Counted from the stretch's first letter, positions 37,462-48,181 are shown. The stretch is DNA of 64,000 nt from JACKBC01 sp041391125 (GCA_041391125.1 JAWKON010000051.1:1-64000), one strand, 5' to 3'. Notes: generated by a model not told the origin, from the letters alone. Numbers and translations: made by a program.

Positions 37462-37755
37462 TTCACTTGTCTGGACTGTGATTTTTATGATGATATGAGT
37501 ACTATGATTCGGTTTGATCACACAAGTTCATTACCAGACCCTTCACCCACCATACAAATCATAGTCCATCACCGAATCATAAAAATCACAGTTTAGACCC
37601 CATTGCCGTTCACTTGTCTGGACTGTGATTTTTATGATGATATGAGTACTATGATTCGGTTTGATCACACAAGTTCATTACCAGACCCTTCGCCCACCAT
37701 ACAAATCATAGTCCATCACCGAATCATAAAAATCACAGTTTAGACCCCATTGCCG
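37462..37755. repeat. 147-bp tandem duplication containing a long inverted repeat
   Basis: Bases 37462-37608 are repeated at 37609-37755 with a single difference (A at 37545, G at 37692). Inside each unit CTGTGATTTTTATGAT is exactly mirrored about 100 bases later, and ATGATTCGGT is mirrored by ACCGAATCAT. Each unit is therefore one intergenic dyad (family K), recently doubled. Confidence 0.9.
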
Positions 37756-37797
37756 CCTCACAGCAGAATCACACGCTTATTCACCAAAGGGAACGAA

Positions 37798-38592
37798 ATG
37801 ACCGCCACCAGTCAACAACAGCAAGCCATCGCGTTTCTAAACCAAGACCCCTTACGCAACATCGTCCCCCTGAAAATGCTGACCGCCCACCCGGCGGATA
37901 TCCAAGCCCATTATGCTGAAGGCGTGGATGGGGCCGCCGCCCTGCTGCTCTTTCCCACCAGCGCCTTTGCCTATGATCGGGCCACCTACGCCGATCTCGA
38001 TCTGGTGGTGATCCTGTCCGCCACCGCGCTGGATGCCGCGCGGCAACTCCTGAAATACATCCCGCGCGACCGCAAGTTGATCTTCAAATTGATGGACCCC
38101 ACCGTGCAGGCGCTGCTGGCGCAACAGTGGCCGATGCAGCGGGTCACGGCCTTTGTCTCATACACAGCAGATGCCGTTGCAGACTTTGCGCCCGACGCCG
38201 CCGTGGTGACGGCGGCTGCCGTGGATGAACGACTGCTGCCCCACTTTGCCGCCCAGGGTCATGATGAGGCCGAGATCGCGCACTACTTTGCCACTGGCCA
38301 GGCGCGTTCTTTGACATTATATCAGCACAGCGAACCAGTAGCCGCTTGTTTCACCTATCAGAATTTCGAATTGATCCACGAAATCGGCGGCGTCTTCACC
38401 CTGCCCACGGAGCGGCGCAAAGGCTATGCGCGCCGCGTCGTGCAAAGCGCGGTCCACGCCCTGCTGGCGCGCGGCTGCCGCCCGCGCTACCAAGTCCACG
38501 AAGCCAATCGCCCCTCCATCGCCCTGGCCGAGCAGATAGGTTTAAAGCTGTTTGTCACGGTTGAACATTGGAGAGCAGCGGGTGGCGGGTAG
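37798..38592 (+). CDS. GNAT family N-acetyltransferase (FR47-like)
   Basis: A 264-residue protein. The C-terminal third has the acetyl-CoA-binding pattern GGVFTLPTERRKGYARRVV (motif A, R-x-x-G-x-A) followed by YQVHEANRPSIALAEQIGLK, as in FR47-type GNAT enzymes. The N-terminal part is a degenerate second GNAT-like unit. AAAGGGAAC lies before the ATG at 37798. The last codons (AAGGG) and the stop lie inside a family H dyad, so the C-terminus may have been rewritten by it. It is convergent with the GNAT-nitrilase gene. The acceptor substrate is unknown. Confidence 0.8.
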   Translation: MTATSQQQQAIAFLNQDPLRNIVPLKMLTAHPADIQAHYAEGVDGAAALLLFPTSAFAYDRATYADLDLVVILSATALDAARQLLKYIPRDRKLIFKLMDPTVQALLAQQWPMQRVTAFVSYTADAVADFAPDAAVVTAAAVDERLLPHFAAQGHDEAEIAHYFATGQARSLTLYQHSEPVAACFTYQNFELIHEIGGVFTLPTERRKGYARRVVQSAVHALLARGCRPRYQVHEANRPSIALAEQIGLKLFVTVEHWRAAGGG

Positions 38593-38648
38593 CGGGTGGC
38601 GGGTTGCCTCCGACTCGCCACTTCGCAACTCGCCACCCGCCACCCGCT
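38577..38648. repeat. Intergenic dyad element, family H (gcgggtggcgg motif)
   Basis: 'agcgggtggcggg' copies at the left are mirrored by 'cccgccacccgct' copies at the right around a short core. It covers the stop codons of both convergent genes (38590-38592 and 38648-38650). Confidence 0.8.
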
Positions 38649-40216
38649 CACTCCGTCCGAATCACGCGGATGGGGATTTTGCTTTGCAATGTGTAGAGAT
38701 CGGGGCGGCGGTCGTAAAGGGGGCGGACGCTGCCCAGGTCGCGCTGCTGGGCCAGGCTGGAGAGGTCCAGTTCGGAGATGGCCACGGTTTCCACATTGGG
38801 GTCGGCCTCGGCCAGGATGCCCTGGGGCGCAAAGGCAAAATCGCTGGGCGTAAAGATGGCGGCCTGACCATAATTGGTGAGGTATGATTTGACGGTGTGC
38901 ATGTTGCCCACGTTGCCCGCGATCACCGTATAAACATAATTCTCCACGGCGCGGGCATGGGCCGTAATGCGCACCCGGTTAAAGGCCTTTTTGTCGTCGG
39001 TGCTGAAGGGCACAAAAATGGTCTCCACGCCAGACAGCGCCAACAGCCGCGCTACTTCGGGAAATTCAATGTCATAGCAAATAAGAATAGAAAGACGGGC
39101 CAGCGGCGTATCGAAAATGTGAATGGCCTGCCCCGGTCGAATGTTCCAACGGTCGCGCTCCCAGGGGGTGACGTGCAGTTTGTCCTGCGTATAAATGTGG
39201 CCGCTGGGCGTAAAGAGATGGGCCACATTGTAGAGTTCCCCATCGCGCTCCACCGGGTGCGAACCGCCCACAATGTAAATGCGATATTTTTGCGCCAGCC
39301 CACAAAAGAGGTCCCGATATTGGTCGGTCATGGCGGCCAGGCGGCGCACGGCTTCCGCCGGGGAGAGCGTGCGCGGCATGGTGCTGAAGAGCTGCACGGT
39401 AAAGAGTTCGGGCAGCACCAGAAAATGACAATGGTAATTGTCAGCCGTGTCCACAAAAAACTCGACGCTCTGCCGGAATTCATCCCAACTGCTGATGGTG
39501 CGCAACTGATATTGGGCGGCGCAGACGCGCACGCGGCGCACCGGCCGCGCCAGCGCGGCGGCGGCAATCTGGCGCTTTTCCAATTTGAAATCGGGGTTGG
39601 GCATCTCCAGCACGGTGGCGTAATTGAGGCTCGAATCATCCCAAAAGAGATCGAGCAGCACGCCCTTGATGCGGTAGCCCGCCTTCAAGTGCGTGTTGAT
39701 GGCCGGGTCGCTCAATTCACCGGCGATCACTTTGTCCACATATTCCTGGGCGGTCAGCCGGCCGGCATAGTTGATATAGCCCGGCACGCGGCCATAGGCC
39801 AACATGCGGCGCAGGTTGTAGCGCTTGAGCAGCTTGCGCCGCTGTTCATAAAGCGCTTTGGATACGCCGCGCTGGCGATAAGCGGGATGGACGGCAATAT
39901 CGGAGCCGTAAAGCGTGTCGCCGCCGGGGTTGTGGGTGCTAAACGAGCCTGAGCCGGTAATTTCGCCATAGGTGTAGAGTTGATTGTCGTCATCCAGTTG
40001 CACAATAATCGCAGTGGCATAACCGACAATCTGGCCATCGATCTCGGCCAAAAACTGCCCTTCGCGAAAAGCCGCCAACTGCATGGTGAAAGTTCTTTCC
40101 GAATAGTGACCGCCATCCTCTGGATAATCATTGTAAGCCGCTTTGTGACAGGCCACGAGAGCGGGAATGTCCTCGGCGCGCCAGTTGCGTACGCGGATTT
40201 TGGTTCGTTTGGCCAT
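38648..40216 (-). CDS. Bifunctional GNAT acetyltransferase/carbon-nitrogen hydrolase (nitrilase) fusion
   Basis: A 522-residue fusion. Residues 5-215 are a GNAT domain (VRNWRAEDIPALVACH, then YGSDIAVHPAYRQRGVSKALYEQRRK with the acetyl-CoA loop). Residues 235-515 are a nitrilase-superfamily domain with the Glu-Lys-Cys triad: VLPELF, DKLHVTPWE and ICYDIEFPE. This domain order is a known family in bacteria, and the nitrilase half resembles omega-amidase/carbamoylase types. The ATG at 40216 (AGGA upstream) starts at the GNAT domain; the long upstream extension of the frame is unrelated and overlaps a terminator. The substrate is unknown. Confidence 0.9.
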   Translation of the reverse strand: MAKRTKIRVRNWRAEDIPALVACHKAAYNDYPEDGGHYSERTFTMQLAAFREGQFLAEIDGQIVGYATAIIVQLDDDNQLYTYGEITGSGSFSTHNPGGDTLYGSDIAVHPAYRQRGVSKALYEQRRKLLKRYNLRRMLAYGRVPGYINYAGRLTAQEYVDKVIAGELSDPAINTHLKAGYRIKGVLLDLFWDDSSLNYATVLEMPNPDFKLEKRQIAAAALARPVRRVRVCAAQYQLRTISSWDEFRQSVEFFVDTADNYHCHFLVLPELFTVQLFSTMPRTLSPAEAVRRLAAMTDQYRDLFCGLAQKYRIYIVGGSHPVERDGELYNVAHLFTPSGHIYTQDKLHVTPWERDRWNIRPGQAIHIFDTPLARLSILICYDIEFPEVARLLALSGVETIFVPFSTDDKKAFNRVRITAHARAVENYVYTVIAGNVGNMHTVKSYLTNYGQAAIFTPSDFAFAPQGILAEADPNVETVAISELDLSSLAQQRDLGSVRPLYDRRPDLYTLQSKIPIRVIRTE

Positions 40217-40300
40217 TGTATCGTAATCCTTTCTGGTTCGTGTTATGGTTTGTTTCAACTCATTATACACAATGGATTCACGACTTGGCCCATCACGCGC

Positions 40301-40334
40301 ACAGGCCCGGCAGCAACGCTGATGCCGGGCCTGT
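40301..40334 (-). terminator. GC-rich hairpin after the DUF5666 gene
   Basis: ACAGGCCCGGCA (40301-40312) pairs perfectly with TGCCGGGCCTGT (40323-40334) around 10 bases, 17 bases after the leftward stop codon at 40351. No T-run follows, so it is a hairpin barrier rather than a textbook terminator. Confidence 0.5.
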
Positions 40335-40350
40335 GTGGTTTGGTTGAAGC

Positions 40351-42288
40351 TTACCGCAGCACAATTGGCAGCAAAACTGTCTGGTCGAGCACGACCGTGC
40401 GGATCTGCGTGGCCACTTGCGTCCCGTCGGCAGCCGTATAGCTGTTGACCAGGGCGGTGGCGCCCACAACGAGGTCGCCATCCACTTCCTTCAGGTTGGT
40501 GGCCGCGTTCACGGTGTAATTGACGCCAGCGATCTTCCACGCCGCGTTGGCCGTCAAGCTAGCTGCCGCCACGCTGGAGCCAATGCTTTCGATTTCGCCC
40601 ACGCGGTCGTCGCTGCCCGCTCCAGGCGGTACGTGCGATTCGATTTCGTGGACCACATTCACGTCATTCTGCACCGAATATTCCACGGCGACGTAGGCGC
40701 CCAGGCCCAAAATGCCGTGTTCCTCTTCAAACTTGGCGCCGGCGCCGGCCTCAAAATCCGTATTGTTGATCACCCATGTACCCATAAAGCTGCCGGCGGG
40801 CATTTGCTCTACAAAGCCAAAGACCTTGAAGTGGTCCGGGCTGCTCGAATCACCGATGCTGTCGGTGGTTTCGATCTCGTGGGCAATCCGGTTGCCATTG
40901 GCGTCCAGATAATATTCGACTTTCACCCGTGCATCTACGGCGAACGCCCCATTTTTCTCTTTCAGCTCGGTGCTGGCGTTGACATTATACTCGACGCCGC
41001 TCACTTTCCACACGCCGATCTTGTCCGCCGGGAAGCTTTCCAGCAGCCCGTAGGCATGACCTTCGGCGCCATCCACCGAGCCGTTGCCGTCATCATCGTG
41101 GCCATCTCCTTCGCGGGCAAACTTGGTTTCGATTTCGCGGGCGTGGTTCACGCCGTTTGCATCGACCCTAAAGTGCACTTTCACCGTCACGCCGACCTCA
41201 AAGGGGCCATGTTCCGCATCCAGCTCGGTGCTGGCGTCTACTTCAACCGTGACGCCGCCCACGTTCCACGGGCCGATAAAGCCATCGGGGAAACTTTGCA
41301 GCACGCCATACAGCTCATTTTCATCATCATCGCCACCGCTGCCGCCAGCGCCGTCACAGCGGAAATCGTGCTCAGTCTCAATCTCGCGCATGACAAATGG
41401 CGTGGAGGTGGCGTCGTAATGAATTTTCACGCAGACATTGTCGCCAAATGCACCGTGCTCTTCCTTAAATTCGGTGGCATTGGTGGCCGAATAGGTCACG
41501 CCGTTGACCACCCAATCGCCCACCAAGTTGGCTGGGAAGCTATCCACACGGCCGCGCACCTCGGCTTCTGTAGTCGGCGTGCCGGTCGGGCTTGGCGTCC
41601 CGTTGCCGCCACCCGAACACTCTTCCTGATCTTCCGTCTTAATCTCTACGGCAGTGCGCGGCGTAGTTGATGACAGATATTCAACCTGGACACACGCTCC
41701 CACCACCAACGGGCCATCATTCTGCTCAAAATGGGTGGCGGCGGTAGCGTTATATTCCACACCGCCAATCTTCCAGATGCCCACCAGACCGGGGCTGGGC
41801 ATAGTCTCCACAATGCCCTTCACATCTTCATCCCCACCGGGCGTTTCGCTGGCTTCTGGAGTGCGGCTGCTCTCCGGCGTCTGGCTGGCCTCCGGTGTGC
41901 GGCTGGCCTCGGGTGTCTCACTGGCTTCGGGTGTCGTGGCGCCGCCACCGCCATTGCAGTCGCTAGCTATCTCGGTCTGCATTTTGAGCGCCGTAAATGG
42001 CGTCGTGGCCTCCGAATATTCGACCTTGACGCAGGCGCCGGTCACAAACGGCCCCATATTCGCCTCGAATTCGGTAATCGCGGTGGCCTCATAGGTCACG
42101 CCGCCGATCACCCACAACCCAATCACGCCGCCTTCTGGCGCCGATTCTAGAATGCCATATGCCTTAGGATCCCCGGCAGCACTGTTAGCTAACGCAGCCC
42201 GACCGCCAAATAGCCCTGTCCACACCAAGATGGCCAAAAAGGCCAACGCAATTCCAGACAGTAAGTGAATTTGCTTTTTTGTGTGCAT
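40351..42288 (-). CDS. Secreted protein with seven tandem DUF5666-like domains
   Basis: A 645-residue exported protein. A signal peptide (HLLSGIALAFLAILVWTGLF) is followed by seven copies of a domain of about 55 residues starting near 42, 155, 242, 325, 411, 488 and 562. Each reads 'G.le..P...iG.W.i.Gv.y.v...Te...e.G....g..VkVey', the DUF5666 beta-barrel pattern. Linkers are TPEAS repeats (115-150) or Asp/Gly-rich (DGHDDDGNGSVDG), the latter perhaps calcium-binding. The protein ends QTVLLPIVLR, a tail shared with the divergent giant protein. Cysteines occur in copies 1-3 only. The function of DUF5666 is unknown. A surface or matrix role is inferred. Confidence 0.82.
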   Translation of the reverse strand: MHTKKQIHLLSGIALAFLAILVWTGLFGGRAALANSAAGDPKAYGILESAPEGGVIGLWVIGGVTYEATAITEFEANMGPFVTGACVKVEYSEATTPFTALKMQTEIASDCNGGGGATTPEASETPEASRTPEASQTPESSRTPEASETPGGDEDVKGIVETMPSPGLVGIWKIGGVEYNATAATHFEQNDGPLVVGACVQVEYLSSTTPRTAVEIKTEDQEECSGGGNGTPSPTGTPTTEAEVRGRVDSFPANLVGDWVVNGVTYSATNATEFKEEHGAFGDNVCVKIHYDATSTPFVMREIETEHDFRCDGAGGSGGDDDENELYGVLQSFPDGFIGPWNVGGVTVEVDASTELDAEHGPFEVGVTVKVHFRVDANGVNHAREIETKFAREGDGHDDDGNGSVDGAEGHAYGLLESFPADKIGVWKVSGVEYNVNASTELKEKNGAFAVDARVKVEYYLDANGNRIAHEIETTDSIGDSSSPDHFKVFGFVEQMPAGSFMGTWVINNTDFEAGAGAKFEEEHGILGLGAYVAVEYSVQNDVNVVHEIESHVPPGAGSDDRVGEIESIGSSVAAASLTANAAWKIAGVNYTVNAATNLKEVDGDLVVGATALVNSYTAADGTQVATQIRTVVLDQTVLLPIVLR

Positions 42289-42461
42289 ACTTCAATCTCC
42301 TGTATTTACCATGAATTTGTAACGTAGCAATTGCCAATTATACGGTAAGGTACCACCGGCAATTCGTCGCTTTAAACAACAGTACAGCCCGGAAAGCCGT
42401 ACGTTACCATAGATATGCAGCCAGGTCGCGTCGAAAATACACCAAATTTGCTTTTGTTGCC

Positions 42462-42540
42462 ATGACAAGATGACAAGGCGGCCGGATGACAAAGTGAATG
42501 TTGTTCATCTTGTCATCCGGTCACCTTGTCATCTTGTCCC
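42462..42540. repeat. Intergenic dyad element, family B
   Basis: 'gacaagatgacaagg' and 'cggatgacaa' at the left are mirrored by 'ttgtcatccggtcaccttgt' and 'catcttgtc' at the right. It lies between divergent secreted-protein genes. Confidence 0.75.
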
Positions 42541-42634
42541 CTTACCGCTATATGTTATCATAGAACCCGTCATCGATGCCCACGTTACACTCTCTTCCAT
42601 CCTAACCATTTCCTCTCAGCGAAAGGAGTCCCTT

Positions 42635-45600
42635 TTGACCTCATTCCGCCCGTTGAAGGTTGCCCTGCTGGTCAACCTCTTGCTCTGCATGACGCTCGTC
42701 ATGAATGCCGTGGCCTCGATGACCTACGACACCGCACCCCCCCCATGCGCCACATCGGCAGCGTCCATCACTTTTGCAGAAGTCGCCTTTGCATCTGCCG
42801 CTTTTGAAGATGCCGCCGGCGACGACCCGCTCACCTGTATTGATGGCTTTACCGTGACCTATGTGGCCGCCACCGCCGTGGCCATGCTGCCCATCAAAAA
42901 CATCTCCGTAGCCGCCGATCTGGTGGCGCACATTGCCAACGTCGCGCTCAAACATTGCCGCCCCGTTTTCAATGCGCCGGACGACATTGTGCTGCGGCCC
43001 GATGGCTGCACCGCCACCCTGCGCATTCCCATTTCGCGCGAATCGCTGGACAAGCTCTTTCTGGATAAGCAGATCATCGACCTGATCGTCAACGATCCCA
43101 CGCTTGAACTGCCCATTGCCATGCGCAACGATCTGCGCAATGCGCTGGAGCAGCAATATGGCCATCTCTCCAACCAATTGACCGGCGACTATTCCAACGT
43201 CTTCTTTATGGTGCTGCCCTTCCTATCGCCGGCCTCCCAGCCCGGCTATTGGGGCGACCTGGGCGCGCCCGATATTTATCACTTCAATTCTGATGTGGAG
43301 ATCAAGCTGTCGCATGGCGGCCAGCGGCTGGACGAAAACAGGGTGCAGTTCCGCGCCGGGTCGTACACCTTTTTTTGGACGGCCGACACGCTGCTAGCCG
43401 GCGCCGACCTGGTCTGGATTCCCGATTTTTCCAACATTGGCCCGTGGGAAAAAGCCGCCGAGAAAAAGACCCTAAAAGAGACCATCAAAGGCTGGATCAA
43501 AGCCGCCGTCAAAGCCGCCAAGGATACATACACCGACATCGCCAAAAACCAGGCCAAGAAGACCAAAGCCAAAATCATCAAGGCGGGCAAAAGTTATCTG
43601 GCCAAAAAGGCGGTCACAGATTCGGTGGGCTACGTACTCGACTCCTATTTTCTGGACGGCGCGCCCACCGGCGCTGCCACCACCGCCACCCAGCACCTCT
43701 TTGTGATCGACGCCAACCCGCCGCAGATCAGCGGCAACGGACCGATCACCGTGGAAGCGCTGGAGCCGGGCGGCGTCTCCTCCGGCAACCACATCAACGC
43801 ACTCAAACAGAAGCTCACCGTCACCGATGATTGTGACCAGTCGCCCACGCTGACCTATAACACGCCCAGCTTTTGGCCGCTCAGCCTGCAAGAGGATGGC
43901 AGCACCATTCCGTCCGCAATCACCTGGACGGCCAGCGACAATGGCGCGGCCACGGACACCGGCGGCGTCAACAGCACCAGCGTCACCCAGCAGGTCACCG
44001 TGGTGGACACCAAGCCGCCCATCCTGGTGGCGCCGCCGCCCGTCATCATGGAAGCCACGGCCAGCGCCGTGATGACCGTGGCGCTGGGCAGCCCGCAGGT
44101 CTTCGACGTGGCCGATCTGCGCAGCACGGTTACAAATGACGCGCCGGCGACCTTTACACAGGGCGTCTATCATATCAACTGGCAAGCCACCGACCATTCG
44201 GGCAACGTCTCGGCGGCCACCAAAGACACAGTGCAGATCGTCAATCTGAAAGAGCCCGGAACCAATGTGCTGCCCACCGCCTTTGGCCAGACCGGCGCCA
44301 ATGCAGTCAACGCCATTTCCTACGAGCCGGTCAAAATCACCGTGCGCGGGCAGGATGGTGATCCCCAGCCCGACCCGCTCTGGTTTTCCATTGAAAATCA
44401 GCCGCAGCACGGCTTCTTCATTGCGCCGCTCTATCCCTACTTTATCAAAGACTACCGCATGACCGCCCGCTACAGCCCGTGGATTGCCGCGCGCGACGGC
44501 GAAGAGGTGGCCTGGCAGGTGGCGCAAAGCGCGCAAGCCATGCGCGACTATATCATTGCGCTCTGCCAGGAAGACATTAACCGCACCGACTTGCCCAAAG
44601 ACTTTGTCAGCGGTATGGACTATTTTGCCGTCGATGAGGCCGGCTACACCTATATCTACGACGAGTTTTACGACCGCTGCTCGGCTGGCGGCAGCACCAT
44701 TGCCCCGCAAACCAGCCCGCGTATCTCGGTGTGGGATCAAGAAGGCGACTTTGTGGGTCAACAGACGCGCAACGATAGCTCTTATCCGCTGCGCAGCCTC
44801 AAAATAAATATTGCGCGCGGCACCATCATCGCCACGCAGAGTGACGGGAGCACTACCGGCACCAGCATTGTCGACATCTCCCGCATTCAACCCGAAAATG
44901 CCGCGCAGCCCGTGGTGAGCACCCAATTCTACGGTCTCCACAACTATGTAAACAGCATCACCGTGGGGGCCTCGCAGACGGCGCGCACGCCCGAATTCAA
45001 AAACGCGCGCGCGGCCGCGCTGGATGACGACCGCGGCATTCTCTACCTGATTGGCGACCATAATCTAACGGGTCTGGCCGCCTTTCAACCGGCACCCTGT
45101 GACGGCCGCCCCGAGGATGGCCCCGAAGCCTGTCTCGATCTGGTGGGCGTGCAGATATATTCCCTGCCAATTATCCAAAGCACAAAGTGGACCGATTTTC
45201 CCGGCATTGGCGTGGACGCCATGCGACTGGAACAGATCAACGACATTGCGCTGGACAGCCAGGGCGCCGTCTATATCAGCGTCAACAACGGGCATGGCTG
45301 GAGCCGCGTTTACAAATTTGCCGCCCCCACCGTCCACCCAGACGGCGCGATTACGCTAGGCGAGCTGGTCGGCTGGATGGGCCGCCGCGATAGCGGCCCC
45401 AATTGCGATTATGTGCACGGGCGCAGCATCGGCTTTAGTTGCAGCGACGCCACCTGCTTTCTGGACGATCCGCTCCAAGAAACGGGCGACCGGCCGGGCC
45501 AATTTGACGGCATCGGTTCGCTGGCCTTTGACCGCAACGACGTGCTCTATGTGGGCGACGGCGGCAACAAGCGCATTCAGCGCTTTAGCCGCGACGGTTA

Positions 45601-48053
45601 CTTTGCCGGCGAAGCGCGCTCGACCGGCGACGGCAGCAGCTTTGTGCAGGGCGACTTTGGCGGCGTGAGCAACATCGCCGTCAACGGCCACAGCTTCTAT
45701 ATCATCGACACCTTCCGCGAGATTGTTCACGTCTTCGACGCCGCCGTCATCCACGGCATCGACGAAGCGTCGGCCTGGGTCGAGTATCAGTCCGAGAATA
45801 ATTTTGTGGGGACGGACGCCTTCACCTTTAGCGCCACCGACGGCTTCCGCAACGCCGCCGGCGAAACGCTCACCAGCCAGCCCGCCACCGTGCAGATCAA
45901 CGTGACGCGCAACTTCCGCCCGCCCGAGGCCACCGCCGGTCTGGCCATCAGCGTCACCGAAGACACACCCACGCCGCTGCTTTTGGAAGGCTACGACATT
46001 GACGGCGATCTCGACACGCTCACCTTTCAGGTCACTACCCAGCCCGGCGATGGCAAACTGAGCGGCGCGCCGCCCAACTTGATCTACGCGCCCAACCCCA
46101 ACTTTGCCGATCAGGATCGCTTCAGCTTTACAGTCAGCGATGGCCGCTTCACCTCGCAGCCTGAGGAATTTGTGTTGGACGTGGTGCCGGTCAATGACCC
46201 GCCTGTGCTCACGCTGGACGCAGCCAATCTGCGCGCCGGCGCCGGCTACCCCTTTACGCTGGCGGGGACCATCCTGGACCCGGAAGTGGAAGACGATCTG
46301 ACCGTGCAGGTCAACTGGGGCGACGGCGTGATCGAAAATGAGGGCGCGCCCCAAAGCGACGGCACGCTGAACGGCCCTGTGCTGGACGCCAGCGGCGACA
46401 TCACGCGCACGCTGCGCGCCTATCACACCTACGCCAGCCCCGGCGCCTATGCGCTGGCCGTCACCATCACCGACCCGGCCGGCGCCACCGCCACCGTGCA
46501 GCGCACCGTCACTGTCGAAGCTATGGCCGATTTGGCGCTGCGCCGGCGCGGCGGCACAGCGGCCGCGCCCAGCCGCCCCACGCTGACCTATGAACTGGCG
46601 GTGGTCAACCTGCCGCCCAGCAGCGGCGGCGTGACGGCCAGCGGCATCAACGTGCAAGAGACGCTGGGCGCTGGCTTCAGCTATCGCACGGCCTCCACCA
46701 GCGGCGGAAGCTGCCAGGCCGCTGGCCAAAACCTGAGCTGCACGCTGGACAGCCTGGCGCCCGGTGCCGAAGCGGTGATCCGCGTGGTGGTGGATGCGGC
46801 GGCCTCCACGGTGGTGGGTGATGAGGTGGCGGCGCAAGCCACGGTCAGCGCCACGCAGCCCGACCCGCTGACCGAAAACAACCGCGCCGACGCCCGCCTC
46901 GCCATGTTGCCCGACGCCGATTTCCTGGTCGACACGCACAAAGAGGGCAGCGACACGAATCCGGGCGATGGTCTGTGCCAAACCGCCAATGGCGAATGCA
47001 CCGTGCGCCGCCGTGCAGGAAGCCAACGCCCTGCCCGGCAAACAGTCCATTGCGCTGGGGCGGCTGGTCCACCTGCTCAACCTGGACGCCGCAGCGGTGC
47101 GCACGGCCGCACTGGGAACCACTGTCCCCAACGAAGACGGCGCGCTCACCGGTGATCTGGACGTGACCGATGATCTGGAGATCATCGGTCTGGGCGCCGA
47201 CGATTCGATCCTCAACGCCAACCAGCAGGACCGCGTCATCGAGGTGCTCAACGGCGCGGTGCTCACGCTGCGCAACGTGGGCTTGACCGGCGGCATGGCC
47301 ATCGACAACGGGTACGGCGGCGGGCTGCACAATGTGGATGGCGCGGTGGCGCTCTTCAACGTGGCCATCAGCAGCAGCCACGGCGGCGGCGGCGGCGGCA
47401 TTGCCAACGACGGCGGCTCCATGCGCATTGTGGCCTCGTCCATCACCGGCAACCGCGTGATTGAAGACGGCAGCGGCGGCGGCATTCTCAACTCTGCCGC
47501 GCTGACGCTGGAAAATGTGACCATCAGCGGCAACCGCGCCGGCACGGGCGGCGGCTTGCAAGCGCTGGGCGGCACCGCCACGCTGCGCAACGTGACGCTG
47601 GTGAGCAACGTGGCCACCGGCGCCGGCGGCGGCATCAACAACGGCGGCGCCACCGATGTGCGCCTGTCCAACACCATTGTGGCCAACAACAGCGCTGAAT
47701 TTGGCCCGGTTTGCGGCTATATCTTCACCTCCGACGGCCACAACCTCTTCGACGATTTGGCCGATTGCACCGTGCTGGGCGACACTAGCAGCAATGTTAT
47801 CAACGGCGAGTTTGGCCTGGAAGGCATGTCGCTCAACGCGGCCAGCACCTACACTCACGTTCCGTTAGCCAACAGCCCCATCATCGATGCCGGAAGCTGC
47901 GATCTGGCCGTTGACCAGCGCGGCGTGACCCGCCCGCAAGGCAACGGCTGCGACATCGGCGCCGTCGAGTGGGTGGATGGCGAAGGGGAAGTGGGCGGTC
48001 CGCCGCCGGTGGGCCGCACGGTAAAAATGTTTTTGCCGCTAGCAGCGCGATAG
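42635..48053 (+). CDS. Giant secreted multidomain protein (NHL propeller, cadherin/PKD-like, DUF11, choice-anchor Q), one frameshift
   Basis: About 1800 residues. TTG at 42635, with AAAGGAG 7 bases before it, starts a signal peptide (FRPLKVALLVNLLLCMTLVM); the frame upstream is only repeat. In order: a novel N-terminal region (30-440) with a Lys-rich stretch; a HYR-like domain (near 460-530, VDTKPPILVAPPP); an NHL-type beta-propeller (700-1040, e.g. DVLYVGDGGNKRIQRFSRDG); two tandem-95/cadherin-like repeats (1045-1190); a PKD domain (about 1200-1300); and a DUF11-like domain. Near 47010 two bases are missing, and the other frame carries a parallel beta-helix of the choice-of-anchor Q type to 48053, ending VKMFLPLAAR. 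Probably a surface adhesin or matrix protein. Confidence 0.82.
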
Positions 48054-48079
48054 CAAAGGCAAGCCTCTCCTCACCCTGA

Positions 48080-48131
48080 CCCCCTCCTCTCCAAATTTGG
48101 AGAGGAGGGGGAAAGACGCACAAAGTGCGTC
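48080..48131. repeat. Perfect 32-bp palindrome plus 17-bp hairpin
   Basis: 48080-48111 is a perfect palindrome with 16-base arms centred on AAATTT. 48115-48131 is a second hairpin (GACGCAC-AAA-GTGCGTC). Both follow the giant gene and may stop transcription. No T-run. Confidence 0.75.
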
Positions 48132-48181
48132 AAGGGGGAGGAGCGGCCCTGTACAATTTCAATTACACAAAGGAGATCCCA

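Noticed and set aside
42470..42634. Longer N-terminus for the giant secreted protein
   Set aside because: The extra residues come from a family B dyad; a TTG with a strong ribosome site directly precedes the signal peptide.
43472..47858. Long leftward frames (529, 777 and 337 codons) opposite the giant secreted protein
   Set aside because: They mirror well-conserved domains on the plus strand and have biased, low-complexity composition.
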